A stretch of 64,000 bases of DNA from Gemmatimonadota bacterium (GCA_018672475.1 JABHFS010000120.1:83664-147663), one strand, 5' to 3'. Positions 9,422-19,375 are shown, counted from the stretch's first letter. The notes: generated from the letters alone by a model not told the origin. Translations and numbers: made by a program.

Positions 9422-10405
9422 ATGACCTTACCTACTGACAGCATCAACGACGAATACAGAGCCGCCCGCACAGAAGCCGCCCTGCGTGACGCCTCGCATT
9501 GGGGACGCCTATGCATCCGCGGCGCCGACCATCTCGATTTTCTTCATCGCATGACCACGAACAGCTTCAATGGCCTGGAAACGGGCCAGGGGTGTGAAGC
9601 GGTCTTTATCGAACAGCGGGCGCGCATAATCGACTTAGGCGTCTTTTATCGCGGCACCGAGAGCACATTGCTATTACTCAACCCGCAATCTAGAGAAGAG
9701 ATCCCCATCTGGCTGGATCGTTTTATTTTCGCTGAGGCCATCGAATTTGAAGATGTCACGGATAAAACGGCGATGCTGGAGTGCTGTGGACCGCATATGG
9801 CCAAGTTACTGCAACAGACCCTTTCGCTCGATCTCGACCAACACCAAGACGGCCACCTGATCGATGTACCGACAAACGACACATTGTGGTTGGCCCGCAC
9901 CGATTGGGACGGTCATCCCGGTTTGCGCGCAATCGGCCCTCCGGAAACGATTGCCGATATGCGGGAGAAACTCATTGCCGCCGGCGCGCTGCAAATGACG
10001 GAGGCGACTTGGGAAATCCTGCGCATCGAACAGGGCATGCCCGTGATCGGCCGAGAATTAACCGACTCCTACAACCCCTGGGAAGCCGGCTTGGGCCGCG
10101 CGATTCATATGGACAAGGGCTGTTATATCGGCCAGGAAGTCATCGCCCGCCTGGATACCTATGATAAAATAAAACAGCATTTAGTGGGTTTGTTGCTACA
10201 AGAAAATGACCTGCCCACTTCCGGCCAAGCGTTAAACGACGGCCAGCGCGAAGTCGGTCACATCACCTCGACCGTACATTCACCCGCCCTCGGGCCGATC
10301 GCACTAGCCTATGTACGACGGAACGCGTGTGCCCCTGGCACCGTGCTTACATCAAACGGAGCACAGGCCACTGTCGTCTCCCTGCCCTTTGCCCGCGCCT
10401 CATGA
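9422..10405 (+). CDS. ygfZ: Folate-binding protein YgfZ (GcvT-like)
   Basis: Signature KGCYIGQEVIARL; FLHRMTTNSFNGL. Confidence 0.9.
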   Translation: MTLPTDSINDEYRAARTEAALRDASHWGRLCIRGADHLDFLHRMTTNSFNGLETGQGCEAVFIEQRARIIDLGVFYRGTESTLLLLNPQSREEIPIWLDRFIFAEAIEFEDVTDKTAMLECCGPHMAKLLQQTLSLDLDQHQDGHLIDVPTNDTLWLARTDWDGHPGLRAIGPPETIADMREKLIAAGALQMTEATWEILRIEQGMPVIGRELTDSYNPWEAGLGRAIHMDKGCYIGQEVIARLDTYDKIKQHLVGLLLQENDLPTSGQALNDGQREVGHITSTVHSPALGPIALAYVRRNACAPGTVLTSNGAQATVVSLPFARAS

Positions 10406-11334
10406 ACTCTTCGGCCCCTGCTGGACACCGCAAGGTCATTCTCGTCGGCATCGACTCCATCGCGGCCACCAAAACCGATGCCCAGCGACAGGTCTCCGGT
10501 GAACTCGCCGAACTCTTGCGCGAATTCACCGACTTGGTCGAATTCACCACCGACGCGGTCTACCTCGACGTCACCTACAATAAATTCGACATCCCCTTCG
10601 GGGGCCGGGTGGCCAAGATGATCAAAAGCGAAATCAAGCGTCACATGGGCTTACAGGTCTCGGTCGGCATGGGCCCCAACAAATTCCTCGCCCGCCTAGC
10701 CATGATCCAGGCCCGCCCCAATGGACTCGTTATTATCTTGCCCGAGCAGATAGAATCTTTTCTTGCCGACCTGCCGATCAGCACGCTTCCTGGCGCGGGA
10801 ACAATCACCCGCCAACGCCTTGGCGAGTTAGGTATCGAGCGCATCAGTCAACTTGCCGCCGCGCCCCTGCAGCTTTTAACCGACCGCCTTGGCCAACGCG
10901 GCAAGGACCTCTGGATGCTCTCCCAGGGACGAGACAACGAGCAAGTCACCCCCCTTGGACAATCGAGCCAACTCGTCGAAGAAACTACCTTCGCCGTCAC
11001 AACCTACGAGCGCGAAGAAATACTCGATGCCCTGCGCGAACTCGCCTCAGCCCTCAGCGGGCGCTTGCGGCGCAGATCGCTCATAGGCCGCACGGTACAT
11101 TTACGGGTCGTCTACCCAGACTTCCGTCAGACCGTTCGCATGCAACGCTTGTCAGATTATACCAACCACTTTCAGGTCTTGCTGCAATCCGCAAGCGAAC
11201 TCCTATACCGTACCGAAGCATGCGAAATTGGCGTACGGGCGCTGGAAATCGGCTTAGCTGGATTTGCCGGGGAGGCCGTTGAACAGCTGTACCTATTCTC
11301 CGTCACAGAGCAGGATAAAAGCCAACCGGTCTGA
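10402..11334 (+). CDS. DinB/Pol IV-like Y-family protein lacking fingers and part of the catalytic site (possible pseudogene)
   Basis: ATGA overlap with ygfZ; RKVILVGID aligns with RKIIHVDMD, then ~60 aa missing, then VEFTTDAVYLDVT in place of VEPLSLDEAYLDVT; MGPNKFLARLA, LPGAGTITRQRL, little-finger region retained. Confidence 0.85.
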   Translation: MNSSAPAGHRKVILVGIDSIAATKTDAQRQVSGELAELLREFTDLVEFTTDAVYLDVTYNKFDIPFGGRVAKMIKSEIKRHMGLQVSVGMGPNKFLARLAMIQARPNGLVIILPEQIESFLADLPISTLPGAGTITRQRLGELGIERISQLAAAPLQLLTDRLGQRGKDLWMLSQGRDNEQVTPLGQSSQLVEETTFAVTTYEREEILDALRELASALSGRLRRRSLIGRTVHLRVVYPDFRQTVRMQRLSDYTNHFQVLLQSASELLYRTEACEIGVRALEIGLAGFAGEAVEQLYLFSVTEQDKSQPV

Positions 11335-11682
11335 GGATTGCCCGCCATCTCCAATAACGACAGTAAACCGCATCATTGCCCTCCATGCGTGCGCTAATAG
11401 CCTCGGCAATCCCTTTGTATTTGACGAGCACTCCTCCATTACCGACCACACCGATATCCGGCAATTGTAGCCACCGCATTGGGCCCTGCCCAACCGCCGC
11501 CACCCTCGCCTTCAATTACGCCAGGTTTGGCCCCAACGACGCGGGCTGTCCTTGGGGCTGCTTGCCAGTTGGAGCGTGCGTCGCCCTGTTGCGACCCGGC
11601 GACGCGCACGGAAATTCGATCGATCTCGATAGTGGCGTCTCGCCATGGATTTATGCCCTAAACCAGTGCTGGGCCGTAGTCG

Positions 11683-12111
11683 ATTACTTACAGACTCGGC
11701 AATGCCCTTAAGGCCCAGGGCGAATTCGAAGCCGCGGCGCACCACGATTACGCCGCAAAAACATTAGACCCCGACACCCCAGCGAGCTATGTCAACTTAG
11801 GGATTTTACTGCTGATATCGGAAAGGTATGTGCAAGCGGCTGATTATTTCGAGCAAGCTCTAAGCGCCGACCCAACCCACCCCGGCGCCCATAACAACCT
11901 GGGATTTGCCCTGCGCGCTCTCAGCCGTTCGGAAGAGGCCGAAGATCATTTTCGCCAGGCCTGCGCCCTGCAGCCAGGATTCGCCGAAGCCCACTACACT
12001 CTCGGCCTGTCCCTGCGCACTCTCGGACAAGCGGTCGAAGCCGCAGAACAATTCCGCTATAACGCTGAAGCTTCGACCCACTTTCAACCAGGCGCGACGC
12101 GCGCTGAATGA
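11683..12111 (+). pseudogene. TPR protein remnant, no start codon and a probable 3' frameshift
   Basis: Frame reads YRLGNALKAQGEFEAAAHHDYAAKTLDPDTPASYVNLGILLLISERYVQAADYFEQAL...AEQF after an in-frame TAG at 11677; plausible TPR C-term ITLKLRPTFNQARRALNEIARKR continues in another frame from ~12055. Confidence 0.7.
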
Positions 12112-12126
12112 AATCGCAAGAAAGCG

Positions 12127-13389
12127 CTAAGCCGCTTCCTGCGGCAACACCGAGTCGCCGAAAGGCAGTGCCAAGACCGATGCATCAGCCCCGACCGCCT
12201 CGTAAGCTGCAGCCATCGCTTGATCCAAATCCGCAAAGGAGATCAAACCCACATCCCCCAAGGTTTCCGCAGACAGCGCTGAGACAAAATGCACTTGTGC
12301 TTTTTTCAGCACTGAAGCAATCGCGGCCGCCTTGTGCCCTCCCAGGACGAATTCGCGGCTGATGCGTTCGAGAATGCCGTCGGCGGATTCGGCCTCTTGT
12401 AACCAAGAAGCAAAGATTTCGCTGCCTAAACCCTCGCGGCATTCGGCAACCCATACGATAACCCCGCCTTCCCGCACCGCGTGCACAGCATTGTCGAGGG
12501 CCTTCTGCGCCTGGTACATATTGACATCAAGCGGGTAGCCGCCGGCGCTGACCAGTACTATATCCGCCAATTGCTCGATCGGCACGGCACCGCGCTCAGT
12601 GACCAACTCACACCCCTTGCGATGGGCCTGTAGCACATCCCCAGCAAAGACCGCTGCGATATGGTGATGGTCGTCGACGATGGCATTAACAATGAAATCG
12701 ACCCCCAGCATCGCAGCACCCTCTTCGAGATCTTCCCGTACTGGATTGCCCTCAAGGCGCCCAGTTACCGCCCCGGGCTGGGTCATCAGGCCGTGGTTGG
12801 CCGTCACCGTCGCCCTTGAGGCACAACCGGGCAATATAGACTTGGCCCCGCCCGAGAAACCGGCGAAGTAGTGGAATTCAAGATTGCCCAGACAGATGCG
12901 TATGTCGGCCTCGACCAAGGGGCGGAAAATTTCGACCGGCGTGCCGTGCGCCGTGACCCCCAAACGAACGACATCTTCGGGATCGTGGTTGAGCACGCGC
13001 ACCCGATCGTAGACCGCGCCCCCAACCAACTCTCTTAGCTCGGCCTCCGTCTGCGCCCGATGCAAACCCAAAGCAACCACCACTGTCACCGCCAAATCCG
13101 GAATCCCGGCCGCCGCCAGCTCATGCAATATCGGGGGCAACAAGCGGTCGGAGGGACAGGGCCGGGTCATATCGCTGATGACGATGGCGACTTGTTGACC
13201 GACTTGAGCTATTTCTCGCAGGGGCGGAGTGCCGATCGGATAGGCCAGCGCATCCTGCAGCAAAACGCGCTCATCACCGTGGTCATCGCCCCCCTGGTAG
13301 GGCAGGATCACACCGAGCAGACGCTCCTTCGGCACAGCGAACCGCAATTGCCCGTCACCAAAAGGCAGTTTGATCTCGGTATCAGCCAT
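12127..13389 (-). CDS. larA: LarA-family nickel-dependent lactate (2-hydroxyacid) racemase
   Basis: ISDMTRPCPSDRLLPPILHEL, LGNLEFHYFAGFSGGAKSILPGCASRATVTANH; start MADTEIKLPFGDG at 13389. Confidence 0.88.
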   Translation of the reverse strand: MADTEIKLPFGDGQLRFAVPKERLLGVILPYQGGDDHGDERVLLQDALAYPIGTPPLREIAQVGQQVAIVISDMTRPCPSDRLLPPILHELAAAGIPDLAVTVVVALGLHRAQTEAELRELVGGAVYDRVRVLNHDPEDVVRLGVTAHGTPVEIFRPLVEADIRICLGNLEFHYFAGFSGGAKSILPGCASRATVTANHGLMTQPGAVTGRLEGNPVREDLEEGAAMLGVDFIVNAIVDDHHHIAAVFAGDVLQAHRKGCELVTERGAVPIEQLADIVLVSAGGYPLDVNMYQAQKALDNAVHAVREGGVIVWVAECREGLGSEIFASWLQEAESADGILERISREFVLGGHKAAAIASVLKKAQVHFVSALSAETLGDVGLISFADLDQAMAAAYEAVGADASVLALPFGDSVLPQEAA

Positions 13390-13399
13390 ATTCCCCCGC

Positions 13400-13924
13400 T
13401 TAGGCCCGGTGCAACGCGGGTTGATACAAGCCGACGCTATAGAACTCGTAGGAAGCCGCCTTGTCGGGAAAATCCATGACATGAACAGTGAAACGCGACG
13501 GAACGCCGGTGTCGGGCATATGGTCGCGGAAAAAATTGCTATAGGCTTCGGAATAGGCCTTGTAGATGCGCTGCTGCTCCTCCTGAAAAAGTAGCGGCTC
13601 GACCAATGGATTGACATCCTTGGGCTGGGCGCCGAAGGCGTGTACCTCGATAAAATCGATTTTCGATATGGAATCGCAGATCTCCGCCTCCTGCAACCAG
13701 GCTTCCCAACTACGAAATACCAACTCGACCTCGATCGCAGGCTCCATACGCACCAATTCATCACGGTTGAGAACACCCTTGGCCGAGTGGCCGCCGGTTA
13801 GGCCGGCAAAATATATCTTCAAATCACCTTGGTCCAACTGTTCGGTTACTAGGGCCGACAAGGTCGGATGGTCGCCGCCATAATAATAGGTCAACCGACC
13901 GCGTTTCTTGATATTGAATGCCAT
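13400..13924 (-). CDS. Uncharacterised 174-aa protein between the D-lactate dehydrogenase and LarA genes
   Basis: Intact ORF, ATG at 13924, same strand and tight spacing (10 bp) to larA. Confidence 0.75.
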   Translation of the reverse strand: MAFNIKKRGRLTYYYGGDHPTLSALVTEQLDQGDLKIYFAGLTGGHSAKGVLNRDELVRMEPAIEVELVFRSWEAWLQEAEICDSISKIDFIEVHAFGAQPKDVNPLVEPLLFQEEQQRIYKAYSEAYSNFFRDHMPDTGVPSRFTVHVMDFPDKAASYEFYSVGLYQPALHRA

Positions 13925-13951
13925 ATTTATCCTTTCAAATATATTGTTTAT

Positions 13952-16822
13952 TTAAAGAGCTTCTACTAAAATTTCCACCCAGTGCCGAGCTTTGCGCCCT
14001 GTAAAATCGGCAATCTGATGCCGACACGATGTACCTACCGCTGCAATCTCAACATCTTCCGCCGACGCTGCCACCACATCGAGCAGTCTTTCCTGTCCAA
14101 CCTGCTTCGATACCTCAAAATGTTCTTTTTCATAACCAAAACTACCGGCCATACCACAACAGCCGGAGTCAATTTCCTCTACGTGGAAATTTGGCGGTAA
14201 ATTGAGCACCTTTATGGTCGCGGCGGTCCCGGTCAGAGCTTTCTGGTGACAGTGACCGTGCACCAAAATATGACGCGCGGTTCCTGTAAACTTCAGGTCT
14301 AACCGGCCCGCATCGGCTTCGCGGGCCAGGAAATCCTCGAGCATAACGACCTGTTCGGCGACGCATCGGACCTGCGGGTCGTCGACTAGATCCAGATAGT
14401 CGTCGTTTAGGGCCGACACACAACTGGGCTCCAACCCGAGAATCGGTATGCCCTCTTTTGCTAGGGGTGCCAAAGCCACGACATTGCGCTTTGCCATCTC
14501 CCGAGCCTTGTCGAGGAACCCCTTGGAAATCATAGGTCGGCCACAGCAGACTTTGTTTTCTACCAGCACCACCTCATAACCGGCCCGTTCAAGGATAATA
14601 GTCGCCGCCATAGCGATCTTCGGCTCGTTGTATTCGGAAAAGGTATCATTAAAAAGCGCGACCTTCCCCCTCCCCCCCACTTTGACATTACGACGACCGG
14701 CAAACCAACTCGAAAAGGTCTCGCGTGCGAAGGTCGGCAATACGCGACGGCGGTCGATACCCAAAAACTTATCGAGCAACCAGCGATTAAGCCAAGTACC
14801 GCCGAGCCAATTCGACAAAGGCGCGAAAGCCGAGCCCCAGCGGCTGATTCGAGCGATATTGGCAAATATTCGTGAGCGCAGTGGATAACCGTGTTCGCCG
14901 TGATAATGGGCGAGAAACTCGTATTTGAGTTTAGCCATGTCCACGTTTGACGGGCATTCGGCCTTGCAGGCCTTGCACTCGAGACAAAGGTCCATAACCC
15001 GATGAACCTCATGGCTATGCAAGCCATCGGGTAACGTACCGGAAAGCGCAGCACGCAAAGCATTGGCCCGGCCGCGGGTCGTATGTTCCTCATCGAGGGT
15101 CGCCATATAGGAAGGACACATCGTACCGACTAGTTTTTTGCGGCACTGGCCAACCCCCGAGCACAATTCGACGGCCTCTTGAAAACCACCGGCCTCACTA
15201 AAGCTGAAATAAGTTTCCACCTTCTGCGTCTGATACGCCGGACTATAGCGCAGATTCTCGTCCATCCTCGGCGCGCGGACGATCTTGCCTGGATTCATAA
15301 TGGCGTGCGGATCAAAAGCGTCCTTGACCTCCTCGAAGGCCGAGACCAGTTCTGGGCCGAACATTTTGGCGATCCACTCGCTGCGCGCCAGCCCATCACC
15401 GTGTTCACCCGTCATAGCGCCACCGTATTCGCGCACCATATCGCTCATACGCTCTTCGATCTGACGCAGCAAGGCGATCCCGCCCGGGTCCTTGAGGCTG
15501 AAGATCGGCCGAATATGCAAAAGGCCTACGCTGGCGTGGCCATAATACTCCGCCTCAACGCCCAACTCTTCCATCAAGGCGACAACCCGCCGCACATAGG
15601 CCGGTAATTTATCTACCGGCACACAAGTATCCTCCACGCCGGGGTTGGGTTTGGCGTCGCCTTTCATGCCCATCAGCAAACCCAGCCCCGCCTTGCGCAG
15701 CTCCCAAATCTCCTTCTGTGATTTCGCATCGGTGGCCCGTTCATACGCATAGCCCATACCGCGCTCGCGCAATAGCGCCTCCAACTCATTCATTTTCCGG
15801 TCCAGCTCGGGCACTGAATCGGCATAGTATTCGACGACAAGCAAGGCCGCTGGGTCTCCTTGGAGAAAACGCCGGCTCGGCGCGTGTTCGATCGAATCGA
15901 CCGTCTGGTCGAGCAGGATTTTATCTATCAGTTCGCTGGCGACCGGTTCGGTCTGTAATACCGTGAGATTGGCCTCCACCGATTCGACGATATCGCGAAA
16001 ATGCACGGCGACAAGCCCTTTATGCGCAGGCAATTCCACTAGGTTCAACCGCGCCTCTACCACGGTGCACAGCGTGCCTTCGGATCCGACCACTATTTTG
16101 CTCAGATCAAAGGGAGCATCCTTTATAAACTCGTCGAGATTATAACCCGAGACCCGACGCATCACCGCGGGAAAACCAGCGCGGATCTGTTCTTTGCGAT
16201 CGCGGGCGACACGGCGAATCTCGCGATAAATCTGTCCTTCAAGGTCATCTTGTGCGGCACGACGCTGATACTCGTCCTCTGCCACTGCAGCGAAGGTCGC
16301 CGCCGTACCGTCCGCCAGAATGACTTTTAACTCCTGCACATGATCGATGGTCTTGCCATAAACGATGGAATGGGCGCCACAGGAATTATTGCCGATCATC
16401 CCGCCGATATTTGCCCGGCTGCTCGTCGAAACATCCGGCGCAAAAATCAACCTGTGTGGCTGTAAATAGGCGTTGAGTTCATCTAGAACAAGGCCCGGCT
16501 GCACTCGGACCCATCGCTCATCCGCGTCAAATTCGAGGACCTTGTTCATATATTTAGAAAAGTCGAGATGGATTGCAGCTCCAACAGACTGCCCAGCTAA
16601 ACTCGTACCGCCACCGCGCGGTAGAATGGCCATTCCCCGCTCGGCAGCCATTTTGACCGCCACAACCACGTCCGCCTCATCTTTGGGCACCAATAGACCC
16701 AATGGTTCAATCTCGTAAATACTGGCATCCGTACTATAGAGCATGCGCGAAACGTCATCAAAGTGTACTTCTCCTTTGACAGCATATCGCAAAGCCTCTG
16801 CTAGCTCTTCTCTAACTTGCAA
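13952..16822 (-). CDS. FAD-linked oxidase / D-lactate dehydrogenase with C-terminal 4Fe-4S and CCG domains (TTG start)
   Basis: FAD-binding PRGGGTSLAGQSVGAAIHLDFS; CLECKACKAECPSNVDMA; CCGRPM, SGCCGMAGSFGYEKEH. Confidence 0.92.
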   Translation of the reverse strand: MQVREELAEALRYAVKGEVHFDDVSRMLYSTDASIYEIEPLGLLVPKDEADVVVAVKMAAERGMAILPRGGGTSLAGQSVGAAIHLDFSKYMNKVLEFDADERWVRVQPGLVLDELNAYLQPHRLIFAPDVSTSSRANIGGMIGNNSCGAHSIVYGKTIDHVQELKVILADGTAATFAAVAEDEYQRRAAQDDLEGQIYREIRRVARDRKEQIRAGFPAVMRRVSGYNLDEFIKDAPFDLSKIVVGSEGTLCTVVEARLNLVELPAHKGLVAVHFRDIVESVEANLTVLQTEPVASELIDKILLDQTVDSIEHAPSRRFLQGDPAALLVVEYYADSVPELDRKMNELEALLRERGMGYAYERATDAKSQKEIWELRKAGLGLLMGMKGDAKPNPGVEDTCVPVDKLPAYVRRVVALMEELGVEAEYYGHASVGLLHIRPIFSLKDPGGIALLRQIEERMSDMVREYGGAMTGEHGDGLARSEWIAKMFGPELVSAFEEVKDAFDPHAIMNPGKIVRAPRMDENLRYSPAYQTQKVETYFSFSEAGGFQEAVELCSGVGQCRKKLVGTMCPSYMATLDEEHTTRGRANALRAALSGTLPDGLHSHEVHRVMDLCLECKACKAECPSNVDMAKLKYEFLAHYHGEHGYPLRSRIFANIARISRWGSAFAPLSNWLGGTWLNRWLLDKFLGIDRRRVLPTFARETFSSWFAGRRNVKVGGRGKVALFNDTFSEYNEPKIAMAATIILERAGYEVVLVENKVCCGRPMISKGFLDKAREMAKRNVVALAPLAKEGIPILGLEPSCVSALNDDYLDLVDDPQVRCVAEQVVMLEDFLAREADAGRLDLKFTGTARHILVHGHCHQKALTGTAATIKVLNLPPNFHVEEIDSGCCGMAGSFGYEKEHFEVSKQVGQERLLDVVAASAEDVEIAAVGTSCRHQIADFTGRKARHWVEILVEAL

Positions 16823-16948
16823 GTCTACTATCCTCTTAGGTCTGTTTTGGCAATATTGATCGTTCGAGTAAACAACGTTGGGAAGGGCCCAATAAATCTA
16901 AAAATCCCCCAACTCAACGTCAAATCTCAATCTCCGGACGCTACATCA

Positions 16949-16978
16949 GTCAGTAGGGGCTATATAGCTCCGACTGAC
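16949..16978. promoter_or_regulatory. Imperfect 30-bp palindrome upstream of the lactate operon (candidate operator)
   Basis: gtcagtaggggctatatagctccgactgac; GTCAGT/ACTGAC outer arms and central TATATA. Confidence 0.45.
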
Positions 16979-17115
16979 AAAGATCTAAATCGCCGTGAAC
17001 TCCACTGCGAGAATATTTTACCTCCTTTGACTTAGCAAATATCATCGCTTTGCAAGGCCAATCTTTTGTCGCAAAGTGCGTTTCGGAGAAAAACGAGCAA
17101 AACATCAATATATGG

Positions 17116-17144
17116 TTGACAAACATTTGCACCCCCAATATATT
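17116..17144 (+). promoter_or_regulatory. Sigma70-type promoter upstream of zapA
   Basis: TTGACA-N17-TATATT. Confidence 0.75.
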
Positions 17145-17176
17145 GTCCCTCGCCACGTGGTTAGTTACGCAAAAGA

Positions 17177-17223
17177 GGGGGCTTCCGGGACAAGGGGAGA
17201 TCGCGGAAGTCCCCACTTTTTTA
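17177..17223 (+). terminator. Terminator/attenuator between promoter and zapA
   Basis: GGGGGCTTCCG...CGGAAGTCCCC (11 bp, one G-U) followed by acttttttat; 3' end 17 nt before zapA ATG. Confidence 0.7.
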
Positions 17224-17239
17224 TATTTATCTGAGGCTT

Positions 17240-17566
17240 ATGTCGCCAGACAAACCTATTACCGTCGAAATCTACAAACAGACCTACCAGCTAGGTGCTA
17301 GCGAGGGGCGCGACGCCGAGTATATTCAGCGTGCCGCAGCCTATCTCGATGAGAAAATGCAGCAAGCCGCAGCTGAAGTCGGCAATAGGGCTCCGCTTGA
17401 TATCGCCATTCTCGCCGCACTTAACATAGCTGAAGAAGTGCTGAGCGCTCGCGAGCAAAAAGAAACACTACTCGACCAAACCGACGCTCATATCGACTCT
17501 TTTACCCAGCTACTATCCAATGCGGATCCCCCTGAAGATCCCCCCCCTAGCAGCAAACGTTTCTAA
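17240..17566 (+). CDS. zapA: Cell division protein ZapA
   Basis: PITVEIYKQTYQLGASEGRDAEYIQRAAAYLDEKM; small coiled-coil protein. Confidence 0.88.
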   Translation: MSPDKPITVEIYKQTYQLGASEGRDAEYIQRAAAYLDEKMQQAAAEVGNRAPLDIAILAALNIAEEVLSAREQKETLLDQTDAHIDSFTQLLSNADPPEDPPPSSKRF

Positions 17567-17569
17567 TCT

Positions 17570-19315
17570 CTATATATAGTACTCAGACCCGCTGGCCTCT
17601 CCCTTTCGCGGGTGCGGGGTATTGAGCGGACAACGCGTTTTGTATGCTGGCTCGAGTCGAGCCCATAAATATTCGAGCGCGTGCTGATTCCAGCGAAAAA
17701 AGTGATCCCTGCCGATATACTCTATTGATCCTGAACGTTCTAAAACGTCGGTAAACTGTCTTTTAGCCCGTGTGAAATAGAGATCGATACCGACTTCGCG
17801 CATCCGCTCCACGACCGCGCGCAACGTCTGTTCTCCGGAGGGGTCAATTCGGTTAATGCCCTCCGCTTCGAGAATCAGATACTTCAACTCCGGCAAGTGG
17901 GCGATCGTTTCGAGTACACTATCCTCAAAATAGCTGCTGGAGCCAAAAAACAACTGACCGTCAAAGCGGATTATCGCGATTTGCTGGTCCTTCTCTAGGC
18001 CTTGAACCTCCACATCCCGCAAGGTGCCATCCAAATGCCGTATGAGATACACGACCCGCGGACGCATCGTCCGATAGAGATTGATCACCAGTGAAACCCC
18101 AACCCCCAACCCTATCCCGACATGCAACGCCGGCGCCAATAACAACGTAGCGACAAAGGTCACGATCCCGACGATGCCATCGAGACGGCTGATGCGCCAA
18201 GCGGTCAACAGTGGGCGGATCTGGACTAGGCCGACAAGCGCCGCCACGATAATAATCGCCAGCGTCGCCTGCGGCAGATAATACAGCAACGGGGTCAACC
18301 ACAGTAAGGTGATTGCCACCATTAGCGAAGTGACGACTGATGAGAAACCGGTACGGGCGCCGCTCTGGTGATTGACGGCCGAACGTGAGAACGACCCTGA
18401 AACCGCATAGCTTTGGAAGAGCCCACCCACCAAATTCGCCAAGCCTTGGCCTATGAGTTCCCGGTTAATATCGAGCCGCTGCCGGGTCTGGGTGGCAATG
18501 GTCTTGGCAATGGCCATCGCCTCCATTAGACCGATCAATGTCAAAGTCAGCGCGCCCAAAAAGAGCTGCGGCATGACCTCAAAGTCAATCGACGGAACCG
18601 TCGGCAGGGGCAAACCGCGCGGCACTTCGCCAACGACGGCCCCGCTAAAGCCTGTCAACCAGGAAACAAGCGTCGTAACGACTACCGTTATTAGCATATG
18701 CGGCAACCCCAAACCCACCCAGCGCAACAGCAACAGCAACCCTCCGGCCAGGGCCGCCATCCCCAGGGTCGGCCAATGCACTGCAACTGTCGCAGCGTCG
18801 ACGACGCCGATGACCGTCAATAAGTGCGAATCGCCGCGTTGAGCTTCAACTCCGAAAATTTTGTGCAATTGGGACGTGGCGATGATAAGGGCTGCAGCAT
18901 TGGTGAATCCGACGATGACCGGCCCCGAAAGCAAATTGACCAGTACCCCCAAGCGCAAAACACCCAAGCCCAGGCGAATCAAGCCCACGAGCAAGGCCAA
19001 AACCAGCGAATAGGCGATAAAGTTTTCACTGCCCGCTGGCGCTAGGACTTGAACGGTTGTCGCACTGATCAAAGAAGCCATCGCCACCGGGCCGGTAGCA
19101 AGTTGCCGAGAGGAGCCAAAGAGTGCGGCAACTGCCGGCGGCAGAAAAGCGGCATAAAGACCATAGACGGCCGGCAGACCCGCCAATTCGGCATAGGCCA
19201 TCGCTTGCGGCACCAGAATCATCGCCACAGTAATACCCGCGACCAAATCGGCGCGCAGCACGCCTTGTTGCCGCAACTCGGGCAACCAACGGATAAATGG
19301 AAATAGTCGATCCAT
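17570..19315 (-). CDS. SulP-family inorganic anion transporter with STAS domain
   Basis: LVAGITVAMILVPQAMAYAELAGLPAVYGLYAAFLPP; GSFSRSAVNHQSGART; C-terminal STAS region. Confidence 0.92.
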   Translation of the reverse strand: MDRLFPFIRWLPELRQQGVLRADLVAGITVAMILVPQAMAYAELAGLPAVYGLYAAFLPPAVAALFGSSRQLATGPVAMASLISATTVQVLAPAGSENFIAYSLVLALLVGLIRLGLGVLRLGVLVNLLSGPVIVGFTNAAALIIATSQLHKIFGVEAQRGDSHLLTVIGVVDAATVAVHWPTLGMAALAGGLLLLLRWVGLGLPHMLITVVVTTLVSWLTGFSGAVVGEVPRGLPLPTVPSIDFEVMPQLFLGALTLTLIGLMEAMAIAKTIATQTRQRLDINRELIGQGLANLVGGLFQSYAVSGSFSRSAVNHQSGARTGFSSVVTSLMVAITLLWLTPLLYYLPQATLAIIIVAALVGLVQIRPLLTAWRISRLDGIVGIVTFVATLLLAPALHVGIGLGVGVSLVINLYRTMRPRVVYLIRHLDGTLRDVEVQGLEKDQQIAIIRFDGQLFFGSSSYFEDSVLETIAHLPELKYLILEAEGINRIDPSGEQTLRAVVERMREVGIDLYFTRAKRQFTDVLERSGSIEYIGRDHFFRWNQHALEYLWARLEPAYKTRCPLNTPHPRKGEASGSEYYI

Positions 19316-19345
19316 GGGTATACAAACGACACTTATCGGGGTGAG

Positions 19346-19375
19346 TTGACACACGCGCGTTGAACGAATTACAAT
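19346..19375 (+). promoter_or_regulatory. Putative promoter for the phyH-repeat protein operon
   Basis: TTGACA-N18-TACAAT upstream of ATG 19423. Confidence 0.5.
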
